64,000 bases of DNA from contig OY292280.1 of assembly GCA_958496175.1 (NCBI GenBank), positions 8,928,001 through 8,992,000 of the forward strand. The letters run 5' to 3'. A program made the translations under genes and the position numbers. The DNA is from Sisyra terminalis. Lineage: Eukaryota > Arthropoda > Insecta > Neuroptera > Sisyridae. Positions 35,496 through 46,746 of this stretch are shown piece after piece (position 1 is the first letter of the stretch; every line of letters begins with the position of its first letter). The notes beneath the pieces are model-generated. The model did no database searches and was not told where the DNA came from. It saw only the letters and a list, made by a program, of their open reading frames with translations.

Positions 35496-36114
35496 AGTAC
35501 TTTTGAAATATTTTTTATATTTTCGTCTCCTTTTTTTTTTGTTTATCAAAAAAAATCATAAGAAAATTTAACAGGTAAGTATTTTAAATTTTAATATGTG
35601 GCGTCATAAAATTTTTGACCCTTCCCCTGGCCCTTGTCACATAATGTCCTATTTCATCCCCCCTCCCCTTAACGTGTGACGTAATTTATGGATGACCCCT
35701 TACCTCTACGTCATAGTTTAAATCCTTTTTCAATTATGGTATTTTAATATATTTGTACTTAAATTTAAAATAACTGTGATATCACTAATTTATATTTTAC
35801 AAATTAAAATTGCTGAAAAATCCTGAAGGAAGAGGATTAAAAAATGAGTTTCTCTAAGAACAGCCCCTAGATATCTCTATATTTATGCATGTACCCAATC
35901 CCTGGATGAGAAGTTCCTAATTAGGAAATCAGACAGTTATTATTAATTTTGGGCTCAATTATTTAGGGGAGGTTTTCCCCCAAAAAAAAAATATCTAATT
36001 ATTGTATATCAAAAAAAAATCCTAGTTTCATCCCTTATGGTTGGAAATATAAGTTAGGGTGTATACATGGATTTTGGGAGGTGTTATAAAAAAAATCCAT
36101 TGTTGTTTAACTTT
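35496..36114. other. No gene seen
   Basis: AT-rich with scattered CCCC-rich words; no open frame or repeat with a partner in the window. Confidence 0.4.
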
Positions 36115-36490
36115 AGGCAGGGTCGTATTTATAGGTGGACTGGGACGCGTTCTAGAGGCCCCTTGGTTTAAGGGCCCCAAAACTTTTGATCCCAGCAATT
36201 ACCAGTAACGATTAAAATAAATAATCCAAAAAAAAAAAAATAAACGAATTTTCAAGGGGATGCTTTTTTATGGAAGAATGAAAATAATTCATTTCAACCC
36301 TTTAACAATTTTGTCTAAAAAGGAAACCATTTCATATGTCGACAGAAAACTAGACTACTTTATTTCATTTGTAAAACATATAAAACAAAAACTAAGAAAA
36401 ACTTCTTAATAATTGATATTTTTGTTTTTTTCGAGCCCCAAAATGTGTTCATTCTGGGGCCTACAAATGGACAAATCCGGCCCTGCATCC
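36115..36490. mobile_element. hAT-like MITE
   Basis: GCAGGGTCGTATTTATAGG on the left and, inverted, GCAGGGCCGGATTTGTCC on the right; internal GGCCCCTTGG and GGGGCCTAC are mirrored. About 375 bp, with no transposase. Confidence 0.6.
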
Positions 36491-37215
36491 ACATTATAGC
36501 TTACATTTCTCGTCTGTGATAATCTTTATGAATTGGTAGTCAAGTTTAAAGTAACTGATATTGTTTTACCCTTTTTTAATCGTTGGAAAAAATTAATTAA
36601 ATTCAAAGGATTATTATAAACTGGGGGACATCGATAAAGGTCAGCAAAATCATAAAATTATAATTTTATACTTTTATTTATATTAGACCGGGTATGTCAG
36701 GACCAACATCAATAACAAATTTATTTGACAACACAATCGTTTCTTTATTCATTTAACACTCTAACTGATTATTAACGGATTCGCCTACGGTAACCCTCTT
36801 TAATATTCTATATTATTCTAGATTCTTCTATCCCTAGAAATTCTACCCTTATTTTTGTTGCCTATCCTTTTTTCCCGTAAATCAAATATCCTCAAGGAAA
36901 AATCTCGATCAGTGATGGCGATCCTTTGACCCGTGGGTCAAATACTAACCCACGTAAGCTTTTTAGTTGATCCACGATAGCTAGGTTACCATTTGTTTAT
37001 TATGATAGTAGAAAGAGACTTTCATAGGGCTTGTATCGTCCTCTCTCTGTTTAACTTTGTGAGGCGCTAATGGGTACATTATTCCGGTCGACTATTAGTC
37101 CGTGATTTGTGAATGACTTGCTTTTTTCAAGAAAATCATTTAGCATTTTTGATTTGATTTTTTGTTAACTCCCAGAAACTCCATAAAGTCCCTAAATCTT
37201 TAATTTCTTTTCTAG
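36491..37215 (+). other. Region upstream of gene C coding exon
   Basis: Presumed intron of gene C ending at acceptor TTTCTTTTCTAG (37215). It contains a small GGTCAAATACTAACCCACG-type palindrome near 36930. No other feature. Confidence 0.4.
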
Positions 37216-37309
37216 TTGCAAAGATTTTTGGACTTCAACTATCACTAAAACATCATTTAAGACGACTCTGATTTTTTGACGGGAAAATAAGGTTGAAGAA
37301 AAGTCAAGT

Positions 37310-37927
37310 ATGGAACGTAATAACTTACCCCATCAATGCCCAGCTTTGAGATATGTTCGTCCCAGAAACCCAGTACCGGGACAACTGGCTTTCTATGACC
37401 GCCAACATAGTTTTATCCCCATTCCAAATGCTTTCTATAGTATAATGGGTAATACTATTGACCGATGGATACACACTCCTGCAGGATGGCAGTTAATTAG
37501 AAGCCCTTTGGATATACCAAATAATGTACCATTTACGGGACAACATCATCGTGGAGAAGAACCAGTGGGACCATCCAATGTTAATCGTACTTTTCCCAAC
37601 AACGGCCAACCCCAAAATCCAAATTTTCGCCAATCTATCCCATTTTGTCCATTCCCAAGTCACGCTCAGGTTCCACGTTCTGGTAACTCATTTGCAAATC
37701 CTGCTAGTAATGACCCCAATGCTGCTGCCCCTAATAACAACCCTTATTTCCACCCTTCCAATCCTCCAATTTCTGCTCCAATATTCCAAGGATCCCAAAA
37801 CCACTTTCTCCATCCTGCCCAGCAACCAACGATGGGAAGTAACCTAAACAACGTTCGTCGTCCAAATACCAATGCTAATTTTCCACTCAACAATAATCCA
37901 AACTATTTTACAAACAAAAACTTTTAA
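37310..37927 (+). CDS. Gene C: Asn/Pro-rich paralogue of gene A (205 aa)
   Basis: Unrecognised family; closest in the window to gene A (both begin MERNNLP). The N-terminal block has PVPGQLAFYD at 21-30, IPN at 38-40, Trp53, TPAGW with Trp60, and GQ at 77-78. The tail is low-complexity, rich in Asn and Pro, with an IPFCPFPS motif matching AVPLCPSP in gene A, and it ends in an Asn-rich stretch. No signal peptide or membrane segment. The exon starts after TTTTCTAG at 37215, and 95 bases of 5' UTR precede ATG (context AGTATGG). Four copies of the family leader lie 3.4-11 kb upstream, the nearest ending at 33911. The shifted frame 37524-37847 is a shadow. Function unknown. Confidence 0.85.
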   Translation: MERNNLPHQCPALRYVRPRNPVPGQLAFYDRQHSFIPIPNAFYSIMGNTIDRWIHTPAGWQLIRSPLDIPNNVPFTGQHHRGEEPVGPSNVNRTFPNNGQPQNPNFRQSIPFCPFPSHAQVPRSGNSFANPASNDPNAAAPNNNPYFHPSNPPISAPIFQGSQNHFLHPAQQPTMGSNLNNVRRPNTNANFPLNNNPNYFTNKNF

Positions 37928-38021
37928 ATTTTGAAGAATTTCAAAAAATTTCTTCACCCCTAACTACTCCTTTTTTTGTTGAAAAAGTATGGAACCGTTT
38001 TTTTTTAATTTGAATATAAAA

Positions 38022-39030
38022 TCAGGGGCGTAGTTTGGGGTTGGTCAATCAAATGATTTATGAGCCATAACAATCAATGGGGTGCACCTTGTAACTCCAT
38101 GTTCTTGCATTTTAGTCGGATAACCAGTGACACAAGTTTCGTGAAGTGTTTGATGCACCTTGAAATTTTGTAAGGCTAATATCTATGGGATGAGAAGTAG
38201 GAATACCTATGTTTGCATAACCTAACCCGAGACACCAGGTACTGCGCATGGGTGAAAGGTGTAATAAAATATAAGCCAATAAAAGTGTTTGATTCACAGG
38301 CCAACAAACGTTAATCGAAAGTTTAGGTAATTTTAAATCAGAATCCAAGATGGCAGACACTTTTGAGGGGTTTTACATATAATTAATGCCCCCCAAAGTT
38401 GTTTATTTTTTAATACAAAATGAAGTGTTTGATTCACTCTAAAATCTGAACAGCTTATTAATTAAACATTTAAAAAATTAATTACAAAAAGCCAGACAGT
38501 TTTGTTGGGGTTTAATTATCGGCAGACGTAAAATAAATTTTATTTAAAATAGAAAGAGATAGGCTGCGAATGGTTGGCGGAGTGAGCGAGAAGGCCGATC
38601 ACCGCTGCAGCTGGCTTTGTATTGCTTTTTTAAACTTTTTTTTTCCACTAGTTGGGGGGCATTAATTATATGTAAAACCCCTCAAAAGTGTCTGCCATCT
38701 TGGATTCTGATTTAAAATTACCTAAACTTTCGATTAACGTTTGTTGGCCTGTGAGTCAAACACTTTTTTTGGCTTATATTTTATTACACCTTTCACCCAT
38801 GCGCAGTACCTGATGTCCCGGGTTGGGTTATGCAAACATAGGTATTCCTACTTCTCATCCCATAGATATTAGCCTTACAAAATTTCAAGGTGCATCGAAC
38901 ACTTCATGAAACTTGTATTACTAGCTCTTGGACTATTTGTTTTTAGAAAAAAAATTTTTAGTGACCACTCATAAAGGTTTTTCCGCATAGGGATATCCAA
39001 CCCCTAAAAGGGTATCCAAGCTACGACCCT
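38022..39030. mobile_element. 1 kb foldback element with hAT-like ends
   Basis: The left end CAGGGGCGTAGTTTGGGG and the inverted right end CAGGGTCGTAGCTTGG form terminal inverted repeats. Inside, arms of about 250 bp (38150-38400 and 38650-38905) are inverted copies with GCGCAGTACCTG and CCAAGATGGCAG. The minus frame 38112-38360 lies in one arm and is not a gene. It sits about 95 bases after the stop codon of gene C. Confidence 0.7.
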
Positions 39031-39162
39031 GATTGCAATATAACTGAAACATATTTTTTTATCTTTTTATTTAATTTTTTAATCATTATTCAACTAACCC
39101 CTAAAATAGTTCCTCATAGTTTAAAAATTTTGTATTACTAACATTTTTTATAATTTAACACC

Positions 39163-39323
39163 AGTGTTGTAGTGAGGGGTTGGATAGGACATCAATTGAC
39201 AAGAGCGTAGCCTGGACCTCTTAAAGAGATCCACTTGTAATTTTGTAGCCTTATTCTTTGTATTTTTTTTTTATAACCTTGAATATTAATTTTGGGGGTG
39301 CCACCCTTAGCTACAACGCTGTT
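39163..39323. mobile_element. Short hAT-like MITE
   Basis: CAGTGTTGTAGTGAGGGG and, inverted, CAGCGTTGTAGCTAAGGG; about 160 bp. Confidence 0.5.
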
Positions 39324-40524
39324 TAATATACTTTTTTTATTTGAAATTTGTAAAGAATTAGAATGAAATTTTCAGTTACCATTTTTTTTATATATCTGGA
39401 GATCAGCATCGTAGTTATTGGTTAGTCAGGTGCGCGGCCAAAATTTTTCTAAGGGGTGCATTTTTTGAAATGCGGACGATAAATCGATTTTTTTCAAGCA
39501 TCGTTCATAAACATTGATGTTAAAACCCATAGCATTGACGATACATCGTTCATCATGAGTGATGATTTATAAACGATATTTTATTAAAGCGCCATCTTTC
39601 GTCCCGTTCATGATTTACTGAAACCTCCCTCAGTTACAAACGTAGATTTATGTATCCGTCAATTTATAAAGCGTGAGATTATAAACTTACGGTTGGTTAG
39701 ACTGTAATCTAATGACGTTAGATTATAAACTGTATGAATTTACAATTTTATAAAACATCTAAAAAAAACGATGTATCGTTCATAAATGAAGATATTTCAA
39801 TATCGATGTTGAAATTTAAAAATATCGATGTTTTTTATAAAGAATTTTATATCCCTACGTACGAATACAAATATTTATATAGGAAAATACCCCATAGCTA
39901 CGATACTGCTCTAAATATTACCAAAAACAAGTTTATATTATAATTACAATATTATATTTTTTTCTGTATTCCAGTTAAATTATAATAAACTACTGTAATC
40001 TGAAATCAAAATTTGTTATAATTTTATCGAAACCTCTGGCTTTTATTTCAGAAAATAGTATTATTAGTATATAATAAAAGTTTAAAGAAGTTGAAAAAAA
40101 ACGGTAAGATTATTGACTCTTATATGATAACTATAATTTATTTTCATTAATGAAGGGTGGAGGGGTAATAAGGGTGATTATTTTAAACATGAAAATTCAA
40201 CTATTATGATTTTGCTTCCATCTGGTCTATCCGATAAATAATTTATTGTTCTCAGAACCAGTTTGGGGTAGGACTATCCCTGTCACAATCGGTTATGAAT
40301 TGGTAAGGCCTGTTTCTCACTTATATGTTTTTCCAATCGTCAAATATTCTTGTTAACTCGTTTTATACCTGATTAACTGTATATGGGGCTAAAACAAAAA
40401 ATATATTTTCCAAATTGGAAAATTTTACGTTATTATTTTATTCAATACCGGCTAATATCACTTGAAGAAATAATACTATTTTTAACTACACTATTTTTGA
40501 TGGATCATTTCACGTGAAATACTG
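39324..40524. other. AT-rich sequence with ATCGAT-type palindromes
   Basis: 39404-39465 has another hAT-like end (GGTGCGCGGCC...GGGGTGCATT). 39470-39870 is dense in ATCGTTCAT, ATCGATGTT and their complements, also met near 42900-43010 and 55590-55640. The 69-codon frame 39734-39943 lies within this and is not credited. Confidence 0.4.
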
Positions 40525-40612
40525 AGATCTTAAGTGACTCTAGGGTTAAAAAAATGCGTAAATCTTGAAAAATTTAAAAAACCTCACGAGATTCGAACCT
40601 ACCACAATCAAC
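40525..40612 (-). mobile_element. tRNA-derived SINE, partial
   Basis: AAGTGACTCTAGGGTTAAA and GAGATTCGAACCTACC, the inverse of the SINE middle and B box. Confidence 0.6.
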
Positions 40613-41017
40613 TCAATTCTTCCAAAGTATGTGAAGAATATATATATTGGTAAATATATATAGTATAAGTATATATTCGATTTAGATATACTGTAGACAT
40701 TATACAGATATTTGAATTAAGACAAAAATGACTTGTAAATCCACCAAAAACTAGTTTCCTTATGCTTTAGATATTGTTCCTAATAAATTTTTTTACTATT
40801 TTTTTTTAATAAATAAGTTACTATATATACGAGATACAAAATTGACAGCTTTATAATTATTGTAACTCAAGGAAAAGACTATAAATTCTACTAGACTTCA
40901 AAAGTTTAAATTTAATTTTACTATTTTATCATATTATTCCGTAAAAATATTTATAAATTTTTTTATTTTTTACGGATCAAAATTTTTTGTATCAATATAC
41001 CATTTTCATAGAGCAAC

Positions 41018-41070
41018 GTTTCGTCACGTATCGTGACTTCCTCCGGCATCAATTACATAAGCATATGGAG
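41018..41070 (-). mobile_element. Third hammerhead-like motif, degraded
   Basis: On the minus strand: GCCGGAGGAAGTCACG, then ATACGTGACGAAACGTTGC. The stem and GAAA block are intact, but the CTGA block reads CGGA. A second copy lies at 41815-41870. Confidence 0.45.
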
Positions 41071-41189
41071 GTTATACAATGATTAATATCTCTATTGTAT
41101 AATACTTTATTAATAACTATATTAATACTAAATTACTTAATCACTTTAATCAAAATAAGATTTTTTCGCTGACTTTGAACAGTTATACT

Positions 41190-41424
41190 GTGTATACAAT
41201 ATATAAGATATATTGCAGTCCAATTTATGTAGTATAATTTAATATAATAATATATCAAAATCATACCACCAACGTAAATTTGAACAGAAGTTCAAACAAA
41301 AGTGTTTGTGACGTATTGCCCATATACGTATGTCGCTTGCCAAGCAATCTTCCTCAGTGGTCGTCAAGTATTTTGGATCACCCCGTAACTGCTTTGTGAT
41401 GATTCACAATTCAAGTTACGGAGT
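41190..41424 (-). mobile_element. Penelope-like terminal repeat, minus copy of a head-to-head pair
   Basis: ATATTGCAGTCCAATTTATG, GTTCAAACAAAAGTG, and on the minus strand CCACTGAGGAAGATTGCTTG at about 41340-41362. It meets the plus copy at about 41424. Confidence 0.65.
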
Positions 41425-41622
41425 AACAAAGCAGTTACGGAGTGATCCAAACTACTTGATGACCACTGATGAAGATTGCTTGGCAATCGAAATACGTATC
41501 TGGGTAATACGTCACGATTATTTTTGTTTGAACTTCTGTTCAATTTTATGTTGGTGGTATGATTTTTAAATATTATTATATTAAATTATACTACATAAAT
41601 TGGACTGCAATATATTTTAATC
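41425..41622 (+). mobile_element. Penelope-like terminal repeat with canonical hammerhead core
   Basis: The best motif in the window: CCA-CTGATGA (41463-41472), stem GATTGC-TTG-GCAATC, GAAA, then ATACGTATC followed by TGGG. CTGATGA and GAAA are the conserved core; CCA/TGG forms stem I; ATACGTAT is a palindrome that could pair as a short stem III or between two RNAs. The frame 41330-41569 is a by-product. Confidence 0.7.
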
Positions 41623-41636
41623 ACTTTATTTTATAA

Positions 41637-41715
41637 AATTTGTTCGATATGAGATTCGATCTCAACTTCTACCAGTTTTGGAGTGGCCACCTAAACCACT
41701 CGACCACCGGTTGGC
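41637..41715 (-). mobile_element. tRNA-derived SINE head
   Basis: GAGATTCGATCTCAACTTCT, CAGTTTTGGAGTGGCCACC and CCACTCGACCACCGGTTG, the inverse of the SINE A/B-box region. Confidence 0.65.
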
Positions 41716-41814
41716 TTAATGCAATTAAAAAAAAATGATTTCGAAAAAAATAATTATATTTCTAGTTTTTGAAGGTTTCAAACCTTTTATGTGCTATTTT
41801 TTTTTCAATTCAGC

Positions 41815-41870
41815 AACGTTTCGTCACGTATCGTAACTTCCTCTGGCATCTACTACATAAAAGTATATTT
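41815..41870 (-). mobile_element. Third hammerhead-like motif, second copy
   Basis: On the minus strand: GCCAGAGGAAGTTACG, ATACGTGACGAAACGTTGC, close to 41018-41070. Confidence 0.45.
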
Positions 41871-42479
41871 TTTTTTTTCGACTATTACTTTTCATAGTCT
41901 TTCGTTCACCTAACGTTCATTATTTTCTTATATAATTATAATTTTTTAATATGGACTTGAAGTCCTGTTAGATTTTAATGCCTTACAGTATATACATTTA
42001 AAGAAAATATATAAATTATAAATTACTAATGTTTAAAAAAAAATAATTAATTTTATCATTAAATTGATATACGGTTTCATTTAAATCACACGTGCTGCCA
42101 AAACAATTAGTTCCCATTTCAAATTTGGGTATTAAATATATAACATCCTAGCTTACTATGTCTTCATTTTTTTAGTAGTAGCATTTGACCCCTAAGAAAA
42201 AAAGGAAAATATGTCAATATTTCACTTAATTCTATAAATATCAATAAATTTTGTACCCCCAAATTTGCACCCTTAATAAATTGTGAAAAATACCATACAC
42301 TTTAAATTTGAAGTTATTTATAATTAATTTTAATATTCTGTATTTCGCCATTGCAATTATAAACGGACATAAATCTCATTTATTCGTTGACGAATTAATT
42401 ATATTATAATTAATTTGGAACTTGAAATTAATTAAAACAAAACATAAGCATTAAATTACATATTTTTGCTGACTTTAAA
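41871..42479. other. AT-rich sequence with a partial R1-like segment
   Basis: 42255-42420 shares ACCCTTAATAAATTG and a TTTCGCCATTgCAATTA-type stretch with block R1 (13110 and 43290). No gene. Confidence 0.35.
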
Positions 42480-42660
42480 CAGTTGTACTGTTTAGACAAT
42501 ATATGAAGTATATTTAAGTAATTAATATGACAAACAATTCACAGAAGTATACTTTAAACATAAATTTGGATAAAAGTTCAAACAATTGTATTTCTGACGT
42601 ATTGTTCAGTTACGTATTTCGATTTCCAAGCAATCTTCTTCAGTGAATATCACGTAGTAT
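42480..42660 (-). mobile_element. Penelope-like terminal repeat, diverged
   Basis: GTTCAAACAATTGTATTT, then on the minus strand CACTGAAGAAGATTGCTTGG and AAATCGAAATACGTAAC. Confidence 0.55.
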
Positions 42661-43209
42661 GGCACATGAAAATTGATGTTTATAATTCACAAAAAACGAT
42701 AAGTACGTTTTTAAATAATTAAAGATTTTAATCGCATTTGATTTTTTATCAATTTTTTTCACTAATAATGAAAATAGGGGTCGCCGAATTTCCGGTCGGC
42801 TCCGGGCGGCGAATATGCACGCTACGCCACTGCCCAAGGTTAAGGGAACTTTCACAATTTGGTAAAAGTGCAAATTTAATATTTTACTATCACTAAAACA
42901 TGTCGATTCGTAAAATTATCGATAGTTTTTGATTTTAGAAACTTGAAATTTGGTATCGATTAATCGAAATATCTAATATTGCTCAAAAATATCGATTTAT
43001 GTTGTACAAATTATTGAGTTAAAGATGTTTTTTCCATTCCATATCTTTACATTAGGGAATCCATTTTTTGTTATACTCGATTATGATATATTATACTTTA
43101 TAAATATGTACATAATAAAGAAAATAATTGAATATTTTCCGGTAAAATTTGGTAATCCATGAGGATAATGACATCATTATTAAGTATAATCAATTTGTTA
43201 AGTTGCTTC
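42661..43209. other. Small GC-rich repeat fragment in AT-rich sequence
   Basis: 42778-42840 (GGGGTCGCCGAATTTCC...CGCTACGCCACTGCCC) has the look of a transposon end (on the minus strand, GGGCAGTGGCGTAGCG). The rest is featureless. Confidence 0.4.
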
Positions 43210-44950
43210 TTTGACACCTGAAATAAAATAATAAAAAAATAAGTTGATTTTCTTGTTAAAAATTTAGACTTCCAAATATTTTACCCTTAAATTCGCATCT
43301 TTAATAAATTACAGATACTTTTATGACTTCGATTTCATATTGATTTTGATATTTTGCCATTAAAATATTAAAGGGACATCGGATCACAGAGTATCAATCC
43401 AGGAATATTTGAGTTCCCTATTTGATAATTATTCCTCCCTTATCATCAAGGGGTTGAATTTTCCAGCTGAAACTATAAAAATTTATATTAGAAAAAATTA
43501 TGAAAATTTGAAGAAATAATTTCAATGGAATTTATAGAGGGAAACTTATGAGGTTGATTCGGCATTATTACAATTTTATCTAAAATTGACTTACAAAAAT
43601 TTCAAAGGAAACAACCCTTAAAAATTTAGTTAGTATATTAAGGTTTGTAATAATAAAGGGTATGAAAAGACCTATAATTCAATAAATTATTTTGAAAAGA
43701 GTAATAAATTATATACAAATATCACTAAAAATTATGGGGTTGGATGCAAATGTGGCTGATTTCATGTGAAATATCGCAAATTATTAATATTGGTAGTATT
43801 GGATTAAATTATAAAAATATGATACTTTAGATTTTTGGTTTGATGATCCCTTAATTGGTGAAAATCTTTTATTAAACATCCCCTGAATTGTATTCGTTAT
43901 AATTGGCAAAAAAGAACATATTTTTCTTGGACAATTAAGGTAGGATTTTCTTATAGTAAAATCAATAAATAATCAATTAGATATTACCAAAATTACTTAC
44001 CAGAAACTAACTATAATAATTTGACACATTGTATATAATTTTGGATTATTTTCTTATTAATAATTTCACCCAAAACACCAAAAATATTACACTTATCCAC
44101 AATTATTTCGACACACCCTAACATTTTCAAATATTGTTTCGGACTAAATAATAAAATCAAATCCAGAATTCATGAAGATTATATACTGTTTTCTTTATTT
44201 ATAAATTATAAATGGTCAATCCAGAAAAGGATACATAATCATTGCATGGAATTAGTAAAAGAGAAATAAGAATATAGGAGAAGAATGGATTTGTTTCGCT
44301 AAGGTGTTCAATGCACATTTATGGGACTTTTAGGATAATAAGTTCCCTTGTTTGCAACCCAAATCATAAAGGATTTATGACCTTATGAGTCACCCATTTA
44401 AGAACTTCTGGCATTGCACTGCAATGTTTTGACTAATTGGGTAAAATAAGTAGAAAAAATATAAATATAACGCAGTAAATATTACATAGAAATTTCCTGG
44501 CAACGATACGGAAAAAAATATAGAAAATCAATGTTCTATCCTTTTGTTAATGATTGGGTACCCTGTGCTCATAGCAAAAATCTATATTTCATTTATAACT
44601 TCCGAGTCGTTTTTCTTTAGAGTTAATAAAAATCCGCAATCATGAAATATCAAAAATTGGCTCAATACGAGGATCGAATCCAAAACCTACCAGTTTTGGA
44701 GCGACCGCCATGACCACTTGGCCACCTGTAGATTTTTTAATCACATTTATATAGAATTTTTTTTTTTAGCCGAAAACTATCCATAATTTAAAAAATTTAA
44801 AACTTCTTACGTCATATTTACGTTCGTGGGTACCTGGGTACCCGCTCGCTATAAAACATTGGTAAAATCGGTCATTTACATAAGAGTTAAAGGATAATTT
44901 CAATATCTTTGAGAACCCATTAGGTAATTCTAGTAGATAAATCAATCAAT
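43210..44950 (+). repeat. Dispersed block R1, copy 2, interrupted by a SINE
   Basis: Direct-orientation copy of 13080-14400; 43354-44414 is nearly identical to 13178-14234, with weaker matching to about 44950. The SINE at 44600-44734 is inserted in this copy only. Confidence 0.6.
44600..44734 (-). mobile_element. tRNA-derived SINE
   Basis: TTTAGAGTTAATAAAAATCC, GAGGATCGAATCCAAAACC (B box inverse), CAGTTTTGGAGCGACCGCC and CCACTTGGCCACC (A box inverse). Confidence 0.75.
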
Positions 44951-45054
44951 TGCTATCTGTATTAATTTTTTAGTGAAAAATAAAACAAAGGAATTTTACT
45001 AAATTTTGAGTAGTGAAAATTACTATGTAGATAGAGCGAATTTAACCATATATA

Positions 45055-46076
45055 TTAGACTGATTCAAAAAAAAAATCATATTTTTTTTTCTTAATTATA
45101 TCGAAAATATTGTTGGAAATGACAAAAAAAAAAATCCTGGGAAAGTTTATGCTCTTAATATTAATATTAAGAGATGCCGCATCGCAAATTTCGATTTTCC
45201 ATTTAAATAACACGGGAACAATATTCTCTTGCACTTTGGAATTTTATAGCTCACGGCGGTGACAATATTTCGGAAAGACCAAGGTATATTCTTGTAGAAA
45301 ATTGAACGATCTACAAAAAAGGTCTTGTACAAGTTTTTGATATATTTATTCCTTCAAAAGTTATTCGACGTCAAAGTTAAACATAAAAGAAATTTTAAAA
45401 TTTTTTTAATTTTTTGACGCAACCATCAATTTTATGAGAAAATTTTACAAAACATTTTTTGTAGAGCACTTTTTTTCCTATAACTTATCTCTGTAAAAGT
45501 TTTTGATATTTTTCACAGGTCCTAAGTTATTTGCATAAAACTGAAAATTCCCTAAATTATTATATTTTTAACATAAAATTTATTTTTTTTATTTTAATTA
45601 AATAACTTAGGACCTGTGAAAAATATCAAAAGCTTATATAAAGATAAGTTATAGAAAAAAAGTGCTCTACAAAAAATGTCTAATAAAATTTTCTCATAAA
45701 ATTGATGGTTGCGTCAAAAAATCGAAAAAATAATAAAATTTTTCTTTAGTTCAATTTTGACCTCGAATAACTTTTGATGGAATAAATATATCAAAAACTT
45801 GTAATTGACCTTTTTTGTAGATCGTTCAATTTTCTACAAGAATATACCTTGGTCATTTCGAAATATTGTCACCAACGTGAGCTATAAAATTCCAAAGTGC
45901 AAGAGAATATTGTTCCCATGTTATTTAAATAGAAAATCGAAATTTGCGATGCGGCACCTCTTAATATTAATATTAAGAGCTTAAAGTTTCACAAGATTTT
46001 TTTTTTGTCATTTCCAACAATATTTTCGATATAATTAAGAAAAAAAAATTCATCATTTTTTTTTGAATCAGTCTAA
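45055..46076. mobile_element. 1.02 kb long foldback element, TA target
   Basis: Termini are TTAGACTGATTC and GAATCAGTCTAA, flanked on both sides by TATAT, which indicates a TA target. The two halves are near-perfect inverted complements around about 45565. Modules CTTAATATTAATATTAAGAG, CATTTAAATAACACGGGAAC and ATCTACAAAAAAGGTCTTG occur in the same order as in the 50057 element. The frame 45147-45332 is one arm. Confidence 0.8.
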
Positions 46077-46403
46077 TATATATACAAAAATTATTCCTAT
46101 GTAGACATAGAAGATTTTCTTATACCAGTAAATGATTTTTTTATCTTATTACCGGTAATTTAGAATCCTAACATAGGAATAATGTATATGGGAACATCCT
46201 ATGCTTCGAAGCTATCCAAAATTATAATTTTTTTCTTTATATATTTGAACCAGTCCATAAGTCCATTCTATGAACGATTCATGTGGTAAAAATTTTTTTT
46301 TAAAAAATTGCAGAAGTTTGTATTTTTTAAATAGGAAACTACCAAAAAAATTAGTAACCAAGTTCGAGATTTAGTTACAACTAAAATTATTTTTCATCCC
46401 TTG

Positions 46404-46574
46404 TTTTTTTTTTTTGCTATTTACCATCGCTTTATAGCTTCCAAGATCCCCAGCGGCTCTAGGGTTAATAAATAACCATAAATCGAGAAATGTTGATAAT
46501 TTGTTCGATACGAGAATCGAACCCCACATTTTAAAGTTTTAGAGCGGCCACCATGACCATTCGGCCACCAATAG
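46404..46574 (-). mobile_element. tRNA-derived SINE
   Basis: TTTACCATCGCTTTATAGC, GGCTCTAGGGTTAATAAA, GAGAATCGAACCCCAC and CGGCCACCATGACCATTCGG. Confidence 0.75.
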
Positions 46575-46653
46575 TATCCACTTTTTGCTAATTTGTTTTT
46601 TTTGTTAGCTAAATTTGATTTTTTTCATAATAAATTAGCTTAGCTTCGTAAAA

Positions 46654-46746
46654 ATGAAACTTCTCATTGTTTTAGCGATACCAATTTTAGCGATTTTAGT
46701 CAACTGGTGGCCGAGTGGTCAAGGTGAGCGCTCCAAATCTTGTTAA
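46654..46746 (+). CDS. Possible secreted-peptide start, cut by a SINE
   Basis: The frame begins MKLLIVLAIPILAILVN, a textbook-looking signal peptide, and then runs at once into the SINE head at 46698 (WWPSGQGERSKSC, stop at 46744). Host sequence therefore gives only about 15 residues. It could be a chance frame in AT-rich DNA or the broken start of a small secreted protein gene. No continuation was found after the SINE. Confidence 0.2.
   Translation: MKLLIVLAIPILAILVNWWPSGQGERSKSC

Noticed and set aside
38112..38360. Minus-strand 82-codon frame
   Set aside because: It lies in one arm of the 1 kb foldback; the other arm carries the same sequence inverted with disrupting changes.
39470..39943. 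69-codon frame in ATCGAT-rich sequence
   Set aside because: Composition and internal palindromes explain it; no splice signals or recognisable protein.
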